From Bactrocera neohumeralis (Eukaryota > Arthropoda > Insecta > Diptera > Tephritidae), in NCBI RefSeq assembly GCF_024586455.1, contig NC_065919.1:26574839-26638838 (forward strand): 64,000 nucleotides of DNA. Reading direction: 5' to 3'. The notes below the pieces were generated by a model. It was not told the DNA's origin. It was given only the letters and a program-made list of their open reading frames with translations, and did no database searches. The stretch's first letter is position 1, and each line of letters starts with the position of its first letter. Shown in pieces: positions 47,150 to 59,135 of the stretch. A program made the position numbers and the translations under genes.

Positions 47150-47620
47150 CATAATGAGACGGGATGGAGCCGAGATAGCTAAGTTTTCACGCTGGTTGCC
47201 TCCATTTATTGCGATACTTGCGACAACTTTGTATTTTCAAAACAATCAACACACACATACAAACATACGGATACCCTGCCAGTGACATGTTTGCATATGT
47301 ATGAGTTGATATTAAAAAGGCGCGACGAAAGAAAGCGCTGGAACGAATTGCTCGCAATGAAGTGTGCGGGTGTCGACGAAGGCCTAGAAGAAGCGGCAGA
47401 GAAGTAGAGAGCGGGTTAGCGGTTGAGTGTATTGTGTATTTGCGGGTGCAGCGGAGCGTAAGAAGCACACCAGCGAGCTGCGTTGTAAGACTTGTCGCAC
47501 ATTCACTCATACATAAAAACACATATTTTGTACGCGCGGAGGATCAGCGAGTGGTCTACAGAAATACCAGCGCCGAGAAACAAGATTAAAACAAGACTTT
47601 GCCATTTGAGGCAGTCAACA
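47150..47620. other. GC-richer native block
   Basis: Words such as GGCGCGACGAAAG, GTGTCGACGAAGGCC and GCAGCGGAGCGTAAG; no family match on either strand. Possibly regulatory. Confidence 0.3.
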
Positions 47621-49960
47621 TTATCCATTGTGAAGTTAGAGTAATACGACTTTCTTCAATACACTTCCTCCTACATTTGCTTTAAGCTATTGTTGGCTTT
47701 CAATTGGCGTGATTTCTTCGTTGCTGTTGTCGTGGAGCCTCTTTATTTTTCCTTTTCGAATCTTCTTCTACAAATAATTTCTTGCACTTGTTTTTGTTTT
47801 GCGGCGCGTAAAAAAAACGAGTTATAGACTTTAATTACTATTGAATGGTCATATGCATCAACAAATATTCGAACAGACTAAACTTTAAATGTTTCCAGGA
47901 TTTTTATTATGTCTCTAAAGGTCGATTTCTGTTCCCACCAAAATGCAAAATCAAAATTTTTATTACTGACTCTATTTTAGGCTCCCAAGAAATCGATTCT
48001 ACCCTTTTCTGGTACAAAAACTTGAACCATTAGCAGTCCAGTCATCCATTCTGAAGCTTGAGAAATTGTATAAATGAGGAAACCGCTGAGGTTTATTGAT
48101 TACTTGGATACTCATCTTAAGGATATCTTTTCTTTTAACAAGTTTCTTCGAAAATTTCTACCAAATACCGCATTGAGAACCAACAGAGGTGGATATATAG
48201 TGTGTAAACTATTCTAAAGCCCCATCCATTCACCCATTTTAATTTCAAGCGATCCAAAAAACCAATTTAAAAACTACAATGCATTTTAGAGAACTTAATA
48301 TAGAGGAGCTTCACAACTATTTTGTTGGATCAATGTGTAAATTGCTGTAATACAGGTTGAGCTGTGAAAATAATAATCAATAGGTGAAATGGAAAGATTA
48401 AATATCTAAGAAACTTGACTCCAAGCCAGAGAAAATTGCGTAATGCGCAAGCTTATGGTAAAACTACAGCGGAAAATGAGATTGCCCGTATAAAGGACAG
48501 TGTTTCTTGCTCCGAACAATAATCCCACATTCTTTATAAACATATAAGGTTTAAAGATTATAGTCGCGGGTAAATCATTAAAAATGTTTAAATTATATTG
48601 TCAATCATCGGTTAAGTTCAGCAATTAAATATCAATATGTGCTTACGATTTGAAGAAAAACTCCACATATCAATCCATATGACTCTCCAAAGGGGCTTGA
48701 AACTTACTGGAACACTACTCATACTAGCCTACCCAACAAAAGAACTAGTAGAATCTTCCCGAAATTTCTACCAGGATTTCTAGGCATCAAGCCTTTATTA
48801 ATCTCCTGTTACATGTACGCTCAGCTAATGGCTTGTTATATGCCTGCTAATGAACCTGGTAAACATAAACAGATTTATGTGTACATATGTACATACATGC
48901 ATATGTATAGCTGACATAACAGTTTATCATAACATATCCCCAGAACGACCTCGCTACTGCCTTGTCAGGCATGTCTACAGCGCGAAAAAATAAAAGCGAA
49001 GCAGCGAAAAACAAGCGCAACAGCTATAATTCAGTATGAAAAACATATTAAGCAAAAACAATAGAAACATGTTGGCAATAAAGACAAGCTGGGTTGAATA
49101 CAAGAAGTCACTGTTACTTGAATTGTCTTAAGGAAAAAAGCATTCTTAAATATATATTGCTAATACTTATTTTGAGAAAGAATCGAATAATTTTGCTAAG
49201 TGAAGGCGTAATCTTACAATCAGCTGAATGAAATTTGAATTTCAGTTCGAGAAGAACTCACTGCATGTTATAGAATTGCTTATAAATACCGAAAAATCTT
49301 TCATCAAGTTCTCAACGTGTTTCGAACAAAGCGTATTAATGGAGACCTTGATAACATACAGATCTCAAAACATGAGTGAAACTGTATTTCATAAAAGCAG
49401 CAGAATCGACTTGACAAAGAATATTTCATCAGTTTTTTACTAAGTAAATTGTTTTCTAATTTTTTTAAATTAATTTTACTAGTGGATCCGGCCGCGCGTT
49501 GCTGTGGTAGCCACTTTATTTTGTTATTCATATAATAAACTATTCATTATAGTGAAAATTTTATTTACGAATAAAGGTGAAAACGTTTTTCTCGGTATAA
49601 GAATCCAATGGATTGTAATTGAGGTTTAATTTTGAATATGTTCATACAAATAAATTTCATTGAAAAAAATAAAGAATTTCTTTAAATTCAGCTACTCATT
49701 CGACCGGAATCATGGCAGCAGTACAAAATCCAAAGTTGTGGCACTTTTTTTCGGCACTTCCGCAGACAGCACATAACTCCGTTATTTTTCAATATTTTTG
49801 TAAAAAAAAAAAATTTAATATAGCTAAAAATATACTTTATTACGTCCATAGAAAGTCGAGACATTCAATGTAGTACTTTCTTTTAAAAAAATTCACCTAA
49901 TTTTTCATGCGTCACACTGGTATAGCCCCTTCAGGCTGCCTTCTCAATGTTTGGTTACCA
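47621..49960. other. Unassigned AT-rich intron
   Basis: No gene or clear element. Contains ACTAGTGGATCCGGCCGCGC at about 49479-49498, noted separately. Confidence 0.4.
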
Positions 49961-49970
49961 GCCTTTCAGT

Positions 49971-50024
49971 CCAGTTAATAGAGTTGTCCGCTTAAAAGAG
50001 CGCCCATTTAATAGAGATTTCATT
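49971..50024 (-). repeat. Possible pogo/Tigger-like terminal repeat
   Basis: On the minus strand it reads ATCTCTATTAAATGGGCGC, TCTTTTAAGCGGACAAC and CTCTATTAACTGG. CTCTATTAA plus AAGCGGACA is the style of pogo-superfamily ends. No transposase or second end was found. Confidence 0.3.
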
Positions 50025-51690
50025 GTATTTTTTATTTATGAAGTTCTAACTTTAATTTTTATATAAAAAGATGTATTCAAAATCTTAAAACTGTAGGTAT
50101 GTACTCGTATATTGAACTGAGGTTCTAAATAAGAATTCGCGATCGAGAGTAAATTTTTCTTAATAACGTTATTCTGAGTTTCGATTTTATTACACTTCAA
50201 AGTTTCATCAACACAACACCACCCTGTTTTTATTTATATACAGCTACGAGTATATACATACATATGTATGTATACTTAGAGATACCTATTTTTGTTCTCA
50301 CTGACGTTAACACAAATTGGCTTCTCGATTGCGGAATATCGCAAAAGAGAAGAAAAAAATAAAAATAAATAATGAGATAAGGAAATAAGACAAAAGGAGT
50401 CTAGAACACACAGAATTCTGCAAATGTTTATACGCCCTCTCTTATCGAACGACAAAACTTATTAAACAACCTGGTATGCCTATATAGTAGAAGTGATAGG
50501 TTATTAAAAAATTGATAAAATTACGCGCTTAATTGACTCTACACTTAAAACAACAATAAGGCAACAAACACACTCCTTAAGCTTGGCCCAAGCCACTAAT
50601 GAGGGCAATATTTCAACAATAGAACAACTTGCATAAAACCATTGTTGAAGTGAAGATAAAAGGTGAAAGGCAACAAAAACGAAAACTTCATTGCATTTCA
50701 CTTGAAGACCCCGTCAACTGCGAAGACAGCCAACAAAAGCGCAACAATGCATCCTGCACAGCGAACAAAGCAGAATATACTGACATTATTTATATACATG
50801 CAGTGAGGACTCCGATACATAATATATGCCATACATATACTATATATGCAGCTTAGGGAATGGATAAGTCAAATTGAAGAGGCGGAGTGGTAGACGCTTT
50901 CGCCATACAGAGTTATGTTTATTAGTGGTCAAGTTATGAGTGCAACAAGCGTGCCAGGATTTGAGGGGAAAGCATGAATGGAATTCAGAGAGTTCGCATT
51001 AAGGTTTCGCCTGCCGTCTATTATTGTAAGTATGCAGTGTGGTTTTAAGTAAATCATTGTATGTAAAATATGAAAGAATTTATTTAATTAAGTTATACTC
51101 AGGCATTATGAAAAGTTCGTGTGTAACAAAATTCGGTAACCAGCGAGCTTCTAGGTTTTCCATATTAATTTTGTAGTATGAAGTGCCTTTTGCTTTAAAT
51201 AAGGCTCAGCTACGTTGAAGACGTCTTCATAGTGGCTAAATTGTTTTTCCAGTGAGCATTCTCTTGTTTTCTGAGGGCAGTCAACAGTCGATGGGAGCCA
51301 GATTCACAGAAATTCACTGGCGAAACTCTGCCAAACAGTCAAGAATATTATAAGGACATGGAATGTTTGAACTGCTTAGTACCAAGAACTTCAAATAGTA
51401 TAGAAATATCATGACAGTTTTCAGCGATGGCGGTATCATGAAATTGTAGTTTAGAAGGATAATGAAAGATAGTTTTAATAGAGTCATTTAGATAAGGATG
51501 TTAAAAGACCAAAAAGAAGGTAAGAAATCAATCTGGTCATTCCAATTATTGCACGGTCTGGACTATAAAGTGAGTGAAGTAAAATTTCGCAGTCGCTGCT
51601 GTCAAATAGTTTACATCTGATTTTGCGTAATCAGGCCGCGCATTGTAGCATTGCCTCATATGTAGTCGAAAATTCCGGGCGTAGTTCGGC
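50025..51690. other. Unassigned intron
   Basis: AT-rich, no gene or element recognised. Confidence 0.4.
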
Positions 51691-51699
51691 ACCGAAACT

Positions 51700-51845
51700 A
51701 TGATATCCCTCACAAATAAAAATAATTTGTTTTTGATCGTTCAGTTCTTATGGCAATTATATGCTATAGTGGTCCGATATCGGTGGTTCCAACAAATGGT
51801 TTGACGATATTGACGATATGTGTTTCGGATGATTGTCTTGATAAT
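51700..51845 (-). repeat. TATACCC repeat family fragment
   Basis: ATGCTATAGTGGTCCGATAT and CGGTGGTTCCAACAAATGG are the reverse complement of the family's central box (GGAACGGCCGATATCGGACC). Only this portion is recognisable. Confidence 0.6.
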
Positions 51846-51879
51846 ACCGGAAATTTTGACGTATCCCAAGTTTCTCGGC

Positions 51880-52400
51880 ACTTTGGATTAATTATTATTT
51901 TAATATGTTAAGGTACAATGTTTTGTTCATAACATTCTCAACAAAGACCAAATTTCCAAAGCCGACTGCAGACATGCATGCCTCTACCATAACAACACTT
52001 CCAGCACCATTTTTAACAGTTCGCCTAATCTTACATCTCTAGAGCTGAGTATTGGGTTTCTGCCACACGGAAGCCATTTCATCTGAGCCGAAAAGGTTGA
52101 TTTTCGACTCGTCAGCAAAAATTACAGTGTTCCACTAGTTAAAATCCCTGGTTTCCAGCTCCCTGGCAAAGGTAACTCGGCTTAGTTGGTTTTTATGCTA
52201 ATGAATGGCTTCTATCCGGCTACTTGAAGTCCCGCGCACGTGGTACCCGACGCACAGTTTCAACACAAAATGATTTCCCTAGCTCCTTCAGAATCTCTTT
52301 AGTTGACTTTGGAACTGATAGCCTCAGGTTTGTTTTTTGTTATTAACGCTCATCCAGATCGATGGGCATGGCTACATCGGAACAGCTCGTCACATTGCTT
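51880..52400 (-). pseudogene. Tc1-like transposase fragment, second lineage
   Basis: Minus strand: ARELETRDFN, then WNTVIFADESKINLFGSDEM (first catalytic D), ASVWQKPNTQL, TVKNGAGSVVMVEACMSAVG (the KHGGGSVMVWGCMSA box) and FGNLVFVENVMNKTLYLNIL. Upstream, helix-turn-helix remnants (KVN, KEILKELGK-like) are broken. The second and third acidic sites are missing. It is more recent-looking than the Tc1 relic at 4.6 kb but still interrupted by stops. Confidence 0.8.
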
Positions 52401-52779
52401 ATTTATCTACATAAATTTTATGTGGTCTCTGACGTCATTACGAATTTCGTGTAAAACTCAACACACTCTGTTTATTACATAAATATTTTTCTAAAGTTGA
52501 CTGAAGTCTATTTATAACAACACACAAGTTTCTACTGAACAAATCTGTGCGAGTATATTGCTAATTTACTTATTTACAGTCACTTGAGTGCTGCTGAGTG
52601 GCTGACAATTAACTCTCGTTTGTTCATATAAATGTCCTATTAGCACGCTTCAAAAAATCCAATACTTTTTAGACTTATTAACGGCTAGTCAAGTACATAG
52701 GCAAGAGCTAAAAAACTAAAAAGGGTAGTATCTTGCCTTGCTCATACTGCTGAAGATATTGATAGGCTAAGAGTCCACC

Positions 52780-54290
52780 CTGTAAGGTGTGTAACATTCC
52801 TTTGTGTCTTTATTCGCGTACTACTCCCTTCTTTGACGCTTTTTTATTTTCTTTTTTTGTTACCCTAACACTCACTTTTTTTTTCTGCCTTCTTTTTTGG
52901 ATACAATCAATTAAACCGGTGATATTGGCAACTCCTTTAAATAAACGAACTTTCGAGCTGTGTACTATAGAAGGAGGGATATGTGGCTCCTTTAATTTTA
53001 AATTTTTTGTTTTACTTCGGCACACAATCATTACAATACCTCTCTACATAGCATATGCTCCATCGTTATCCACTAGAAGTATATGTACGTATATGTATAT
53101 TCTGCCTACCGAAACCTTTATCACCGGCTTTCTTTCATTTCTTCTTTTTTTTGGCAATTTTCACCTTGCATGCGTTAATTAATTGATTTGATTGCTCACT
53201 TTTGGCTCGTTCAACGCATGCGTTGCTCCCAGAGCAACTATTGAGTAAAAACTCTCTATTTATTGCTCTCTCAGCAAGTCTTTGCTCTCTGCACGCATTT
53301 ACAATTATGGACACTTCCACGCGCTCTCTTTATGTTTAGAGCATTCACTTGCTCTCTTTTTCTCTCATAAAAACAACCCCTCATTGTTAATACTCTCGTT
53401 CGCAAAGATGAGTTTCCCACTTTTCTCACCTTTACTTTTTTTATTTCTTTTACTTTACCTTTTCTCCTTCGTCGTTTACTATTTTTGCTTTTGCTACTTA
53501 TTTTCTTTTCAGTGTTCTCACATTATACATTGATTCTATTTTGTTTATCTTACTACGTGCGTCCACACACCTCGCTCAACCCTCTCGTCCGCTACGCGTA
53601 AGCAAGTTTAGCCACCACCTTCTCCTTGCTGTCAGGACTCTTGTCGGCGTATCCTAGTGGCTGAGTTTATTCCTATGTTCGTTTTCAAGTGTCAAACTTG
53701 TGTTTTTGAACTTTGGTCGCTTCTGCTTCTATAATGCATTCGAACTTATTTGTGTTGTTGTTACACTTATTGTTGTCTAACATATCATCTGCGTTGGCTT
53801 TGTTGCGCCAGACAATATGTGCTCCTGCTTTGGCGTCTACGGCAATGTCGTTCGCCATAATAACTTTATGTGCTTCCATGCATGTGTGTGTGTGTGTGTG
53901 TGGACGTGTGCATGTTTTGCTGATATTCCAAAAGTTCATGCCACATTATGCCATACTTCATGCTGCCTGTTGTTATTCCTTTCTGTTATCCTTCCTTTTA
54001 GTATAATTATGTTGCTTTTGCTCTGCTTTTTACGCTTATTGTTGTTGTTGCGGCTGTTTTGCGAACCGCAAACAAAGTCAAAGGTGAACATTGTGCCCCT
54101 TCCCTTGCCGTTTAACTGCATGGCTGTTCGGCTTTGCTGTGTGTGGCAAGTTCTGTTAGTTGGTATTTGCATATGTTCGGCTTGTTGGCTCCCCTCTAAT
54201 GTCGCCCTTCCACACAACTCTCTAATTATGCTCAATGTTAGCCTCTGGGGTAATTATTTTAAAGCTGCCATAATTTTCCATGCTTGAAAA
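52780..54290. other. Native-looking block with pyrimidine tracts, GAGA cluster and TG microsatellite
   Basis: 52800-53170 is CT-rich (runs of TTTTTTTCTGCC type). 53190-53370 has a cluster of TTGCTCTCT/GAGAGCAA motifs. 53885-53902 is (TG)n. 53700-54290 has higher GC without transposon marks. No exon is recognised. Confidence 0.4.
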
Positions 54291-54589
54291 GGCCGAAGGC
54301 ATTTTCTCGTATACAGATGTTTATAGTGTGTGCAATTAAGTAAATGATGACGATGAGGTTACTACTTGTTTTGTTGCATATTTTTACGGTTTGCGGAGGT
54401 AGTACTGCTATAGTCGCACACCTACTTATACAAAAATTATCGCCAATGTCACTAAAAAGTGCTCTGTTTGGTAAAAATGGTCTCAAATCTAAATTTTTTT
54501 CTTAATTTTATGAGCTAAATGAATTGTTTTATGGAGATTTTTCGACAAAATGTGGAGGATTAAACACTCTCTCAGGCATACAAAAAAAG

Positions 54590-55105
54590 AAGTGGGATGG
54601 ATCAGAGCAAACAAATTTGACTGAGTTCCATGAGATGCCAAGCCTCGTTCTGATCGATATTGTATTCCCCATGACCATTGTCTTCAAACAGTTTGAGTTC
54701 TCGAGCTATCGAATTATGGCCAGGATTAATAAGCCACACATAGAAGACATGCCATCATATAATCGAAGATAGATGCAAAGCACTAAATCTTGTCGAAATC
54801 GGTCGGTCGGGTGCCGAGATATGGGATTTCACCAAAAAGCCCATCGGCCAATTTTTACCATGGCCCCCATAAGGCCTTATCATACCTTCCCAGCAGACAA
54901 TTTTTACGTCTCTGTAGTAGTTTTTAACTCAAGTAACAGCTTGCACGGACGGACAGACAGGCAACCGGATTTCAACTTTTCTCGTCACCCTGATCATTTA
55001 TATATACAAGTATATAATCCTATATCCATATCGTTTAGTTTTAGGTGATACGTACAACCGTTATGTGAACAAAACTATAATACTTTGTAGCAACTGGTAT
55101 AAAAA
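54590..55105 (+). repeat. CAAGTAAGG repeat family, 3' half
   Basis: GCCGAGATATGGGATTTCACC, CCTTATCATACCTTCC, GCACGGACGGACAGACAGG, TCACCCTGATCATTTATA and CCGTTATGTGAACAAAACT appear in the same order as in the 3' part of the 37-kb copy. The terminal GCGAGAG is altered. Confidence 0.7.
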
Positions 55106-55309
55106 GTGGTCTACTTCTTTTAAGAGTGGCGAATCGAACGCAGCTGCATGAAAAAAAATTCACTTGTGTAATGAAATACAGATAGAATAGCGAGCGATTA
55201 TGCCATTTTAATGAGGTCACCTCGAAGTGCGATCAACTGGTTAACTATTGAATTATCATTTGCATAACAAAATGTACCGTGGGATCCAAGAAGAGGTACT
55301 TTTTTAATT

Positions 55310-55850
55310 ATATTTTCGACAGATGTGTAAACAAGGAAAATTGCCACATTTAGGAAAAAGACAACGGTTTGTGTGGTTTGTGGACCAGATCATCGGTCCA
55401 TATTTCTTCAAAAATGATACCGATGAAAACGTACCCGTCACTCTCGCCCGATATCGCACCAAGATAACCAACTATTTGATGTCTGAAATTGATTGGCATT
55501 TGGCTTCAACAAGACTGCGCCACTTCATACACATCGCATCAATCAATGGATTTATTGAGACAACACTTCAGCGAGCAGATAATTTCACGTTTTGGGCCGG
55601 TCGATTAGCCACCAAGATCGAGTGATATCACACCGTTAGACTTTTTACTTCGGACAATCCCGCTTCGATTCAGGTCGAAAATTGGACTCAAAGAATGGAC
55701 CATCTGAGGCGTAGAACAATTGAAAGAGACAATCTTCAAAAAATGTATGCCAAAGAATGTTCTTTCGAATGAAACATTCGCCATTAAATTTGAATTTTCT
55801 GTGTTTTTCTTCAAAAAATTAGGCAAACTCGAAATGGCTCACTCCTTATA
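55310..55850 (+). pseudogene. Tc1/mariner-superfamily transposase relic (VNKQNCR type), copy 2
   Basis: VDQIIGPYFFKNDTDENVPV and ARYRTKITNYLMSEID give the central region. EQIISRFGPVD-stop-PPRSS and DITPLDFLL give the third catalytic region (W changed to stop). VENWTQRMDHLRR and AKECSFE give the C-terminal end, each in shifted frames. The 3' flank TTTCTGTGTTTTTCTTCAAA matches the copy at 62.7 kb. Confidence 0.8.
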
Positions 55851-56830
55851 CGTACAATTTTAGGAGAGGGTAGAACAGAGGTGAAATCGATAGAGCAACA
55901 AAGTGACGAATCAAGGACCGCTAAAAAAGCACATAGGTTTCAATTGAGTCAAAAATTTTAACTTTTTACATGCCCTAAATTTGGTTTTTGCCTTCCTTCG
56001 TACAAAGGGTCTCGTAGTTGTAGAATTGCATTAATTTCGCTATACCATTTTTTATCAAATTCTATTTTTTTTATCAAATTCTAACTGTTGTTGTCTTCCG
56101 AAGAATTTAATTACTTGTGTTATCTTTATATTAACAAATCTAGAGGTGGAGCAAAGGCGCGAGAGAATATGACGCCATTAATGGTTACAATGGAAATAAA
56201 ATTTCAATAATTGAGTTCATTTTCGGTATTCAACGCGATGTTAGAATTACTTATTATAAGGTAATCGGAACCGATGACTATATACTTCGATTAAAAGGTA
56301 TATCATTTAAAAGTCTTCTATGCCCATATAAAGTAGGATCGAAAATTTTTAAAACAAGAAGCTCATAGTTGGATGAAATCCATTGGAAAAGAAAGAAAAA
56401 ATAATTTGTGACGACCGGAGGACGAGCAGGCTTAAGGGAGAAAGGTGATTGAATTTTTAAGGGTTATCTCGAAATCCCGCAGAACACCGCGTCCTATGAA
56501 AAAAAGGTTTAATGGCAAAGTTGCAGATAATAGAAAGAGTTACCACTTTGGTTAACTCTTTTTCACATAACCTCAAAATTTATGTGAAAAAAAATAAAAA
56601 AGTTTTTGATTTTATATTTTTTCTTTTGCGAAACTCACGAAAATCTAACCTTTTCATGGCCTATGCACATCGTAATTTTTTTGATTGAAAATATTTTTAT
56701 CACCTTAAAAAGACCTTAATTTTCAATCGCAATTCTCATGATGTTTTTTAAGACGGTGCTTTCTATGCATATTTTTTCATTGAAATACTGTTTCCGATGA
56801 TAGAAAAAATATGTCCTCACTTAAAGCATA
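55851..56830. other. Unassigned AT-rich intron
   Basis: No gene; AT-rich with A/T runs near 56580-56630. Confidence 0.4.
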
Positions 56831-56834
56831 TGAA

Positions 56835-57035
56835 ATGTAAAATAACGTAACATCACTTTTCATAAGTTGATAGGCGAAGGAAGAACGATCTAATGCAAAC
56901 CACTCATATTGAAACACAATTTCTGTTATACATACATTGGTTATATCCGAGAGCGGAAGCTGAACATTTTATGATACATATATGTCATATGATGTAGTGA
57001 ATCGTAAGCAATAAAAGAACTCATTGATGATATGT
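56835..57035. repeat. Dispersed repeat, copy 2 (paired with 8245-8505)
   Basis: AAATGTAAAATAACGTAAC, CACTTTTCATAAGTTGATAG, GCGAAGGAAGAACGAT, AACCACTCATATTGAAAC, GAGAGCGGAAGCTGAAC and GTGAATCGTAAGCAAT follow the same order as copy 1. Confidence 0.7.
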
Positions 57036-57813
57036 TATTTTGCGTTTTAAGTAACGATATAGATTATTATGCTAAGTTTTCTCAGAAAATATTAGAAAAT
57101 ATTTCTGATGTTAAAAAGGCCGCTCCTAAACGATTCTTACGAAAAAAAGTAAGTGAAATAGAAAAAGCAACTTTGGCTTTGTTCGAATAACCAAGAAATT
57201 TGAATTTTTCACGTAGATTTTGAGATTATGTTACAAAAGTGTTAACACAATATTGTAGATATTTATATTACTAGCAACTTTGCCATTCAACTATTTTCCA
57301 TAGGACTCTTAGTTTTACCGGAAATCAAGATGAAACCGTCTTCAACACTTAAAAACTCGAAGGGCGCAGGGGGTGTTCTCTTTCCAAACTCAGTTGTCCG
57401 TAAATTACTTTGACTTTCACTCTGACTTTTGCTTTCTTTTCCATTGGTATTCAGCTTTCTATGATTTCTTCTTCGCATTTTATCATTTCCAAAGGAAAAT
57501 ATTTACGAAGAGCGAAAGTTGGTACTGATGAAATCTTAATTAAAAAGACTCAAAAAATTTTTTCTTACATTTTACAATCGTAAAATATATTTATGCGCCT
57601 CGAATTCTCTTTGATAAAATAAATTAAAAAGAGAAATAGAGAAAAGTGAATTTTATGAAGCAACACTCAACTATCGGCTATCAATAGACGGCAAACGCAC
57701 TCAATACGCCGTTCAAGTGTTGCCTAGTTATAATAAAATTGCACTTTTGTATTTTTAAGCGCGTTTTAAAAGTGTTTGGCGCTGCTAGTTTTTATTTTCA
57801 AGCATGTACTCAC
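57036..57813. other. Start of the 32-kb Dys intron, unassigned
   Basis: AT-rich flank following exon B on the transcribed strand. No element is recognised. Confidence 0.5.
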
Positions 57814-57919
57814 CTTTTTCCTGCAACTGTTGCCGCTTAACGTCGCCCTTCAGCACTTCAGCCGTGTGAACCAATTCATTGAGTTGCGGCTTTTTCATTT
57901 TCAACTCGCGTAAAACTTT
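57814..57919 (-). CDS. Dys: Dystrophin, rod-domain exon B
   Basis: A 106-nt exon that begins after a TTTTGCAG acceptor in phase 0 and ends in phase 1 at AAAAAG|GTGAGT. It reads KVLRELKMKKPQLNELVH, then TAEVLKGDVKRQQLQEK, which is the middle helix and linker of the spectrin repeat begun in exon A. The intron to exon A is 439 bp. The intron after it is about 32.1 kb (25692-57813) and holds the alternative first exon at 31081-32695 plus most transposons in the window. The sequence is highly charged and free of stops in this frame only across the exon. Confidence 0.94.
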
Positions 57920-58358
57920 CTGCAAAAGCGGGAAAAATGCGCAAAGCGATTAAAATGAAATTCCATACAGTGCATAAATCATTTAACGGTATTACAAGTA
58001 TTTGTGTGTGTGTGTGAAGTTTTGTATTATTTTCATACAATAAATGGCTCATAAAATAAAACTTCACTGAAACTGGGTAACCAATGACGAGCAGTCAAAA
58101 GGCGCAATATCAGCACGCTGGCAGCGCACACGTGCAACAATTTATTGTCGCTGCTGTTGTTGTACAAGGAAACAACAAAAATGTAGCGCAGCATGCCGTG
58201 TACATTGCCGACATAAGTGTCCGGATATGAGAAAGTGCTCGAGCAGTGACCGATTTCGATTTGCATTGATGCTCGCTATCTCTGACATATACTCACACCC
58301 ACACACACACACATGCAAATGTGTGAATTTCTCGCATTCCCATGCATATTGCACTCAC
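57920..58358. other. Dys intron between exons A and B
   Basis: 439-bp intron with GT/AG ends, a (GT)n tract at about 58003-58018 and a (CA)n tract at about 58298-58312. Confidence 0.75.
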
Positions 58359-58522
58359 CTCCTGCTTCTCGATGGCCAACCGCACCGCGTCCACATCGTC
58401 TACGGCAACACTTTGTATTTTTATCATGTTTTGCTCCCACGTCAGCCAATCCGATATTTGCAATACGGATTTATCGAAACTTCCAGCCAATACTCCGGTG
58501 CCACTCGCCTCGTCGTTATAAT
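58359..58522 (-). CDS. Dys: Dystrophin, rod-domain exon A (spectrin repeat start)
   Basis: Internal coding exon of dystrophin, the membrane-cytoskeleton linker joining actin to the dystroglycan complex. It is 164 nt long. It starts after a pyrimidine-rich acceptor ending ATACAG with two bases that complete a split codon, and ends in phase 0 at GAG|GTGAGT. The frame reads DYNDEASGTGVLAG, then SDWLTWEQNMIKIQSVAVDD, then AVRLAIEKQE. The DWLTWEQ segment is the tryptophan-bearing first helix of a spectrin repeat. The next exon continues it with KVLRELKMKKPQ, as in Drosophila Dys. The preceding exon must end in phase 1; I do not find it between here and 64000, so the upstream intron is longer than 5.4 kb. 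The match to Dys is recalled family knowledge supported by splice logic, not a database search. Confidence 0.93.
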
Positions 58523-59077
58523 CTGTATAAAAGAGAAAATCAATTTATTATTATACTTCGTGCATTTATTTGCAAATTGGAGAGCTCAGTCCAGTTATGG
58601 CATGTAGCGCAAAGTAGGGAGAAGCAATACAGATCGGTTATAATTTAAAATTTAAAGAGGTTCGGTTTACATTTTAAAGGATTTTTCTTTTCAATTCAAT
58701 AGATATGTCAGAAAGGCACTTGGAATTATACTTTTATAACCAGAGCCATATTAAAAATAGAGTTCAAAGATTACTCCACGCCGAGGTTGTTTTTGATATC
58801 TCAGATTAGGTTATGTGCTCAATTTCTTGTTAAGCATTAGCCAGGACTATTACCCAAAGAAACGTGGTCAAGTACACAACCTAGTCAACTATTTACTATT
58901 GGATATTTCCAGGAGTCTACTTACAAAACCTCACCTTGCTTCAGCAAGAAATTGTGTCGAAAAAGTATATTTAAAGATTAATTTGAATATAAGTAAAATA
59001 ATTCGGTTCTCCACATGCGTTAATTTACATTTTTATATCCTGAAGGGGGTTTGCCACAACATTTGCAAAAAATTTGT
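58523..59077. other. Dys intron upstream of exon A, unassigned
   Basis: No exon or element is recognised. Confidence 0.45.
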
Positions 59078-59135
59078 TTATTTGTGAAGGGTAATTTAGC
59101 TACAACCGAAGTTTAAGGTTTTTCTTGTATTTCAT
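59078..59135 (+). repeat. TATACCC repeat family, 3' end remnant
   Basis: GTGAAGGGTAATTTAGC, ACAACCGAAGTTTAAGG and TTTTTCTTG match the end of the 35-kb copy. Confidence 0.55.

Noticed and set aside
58227..58607. 126-codon plus-strand frame over dystrophin exon A
   Set aside because: Antisense to a confirmed exon and flanking CA repeats; no homology.
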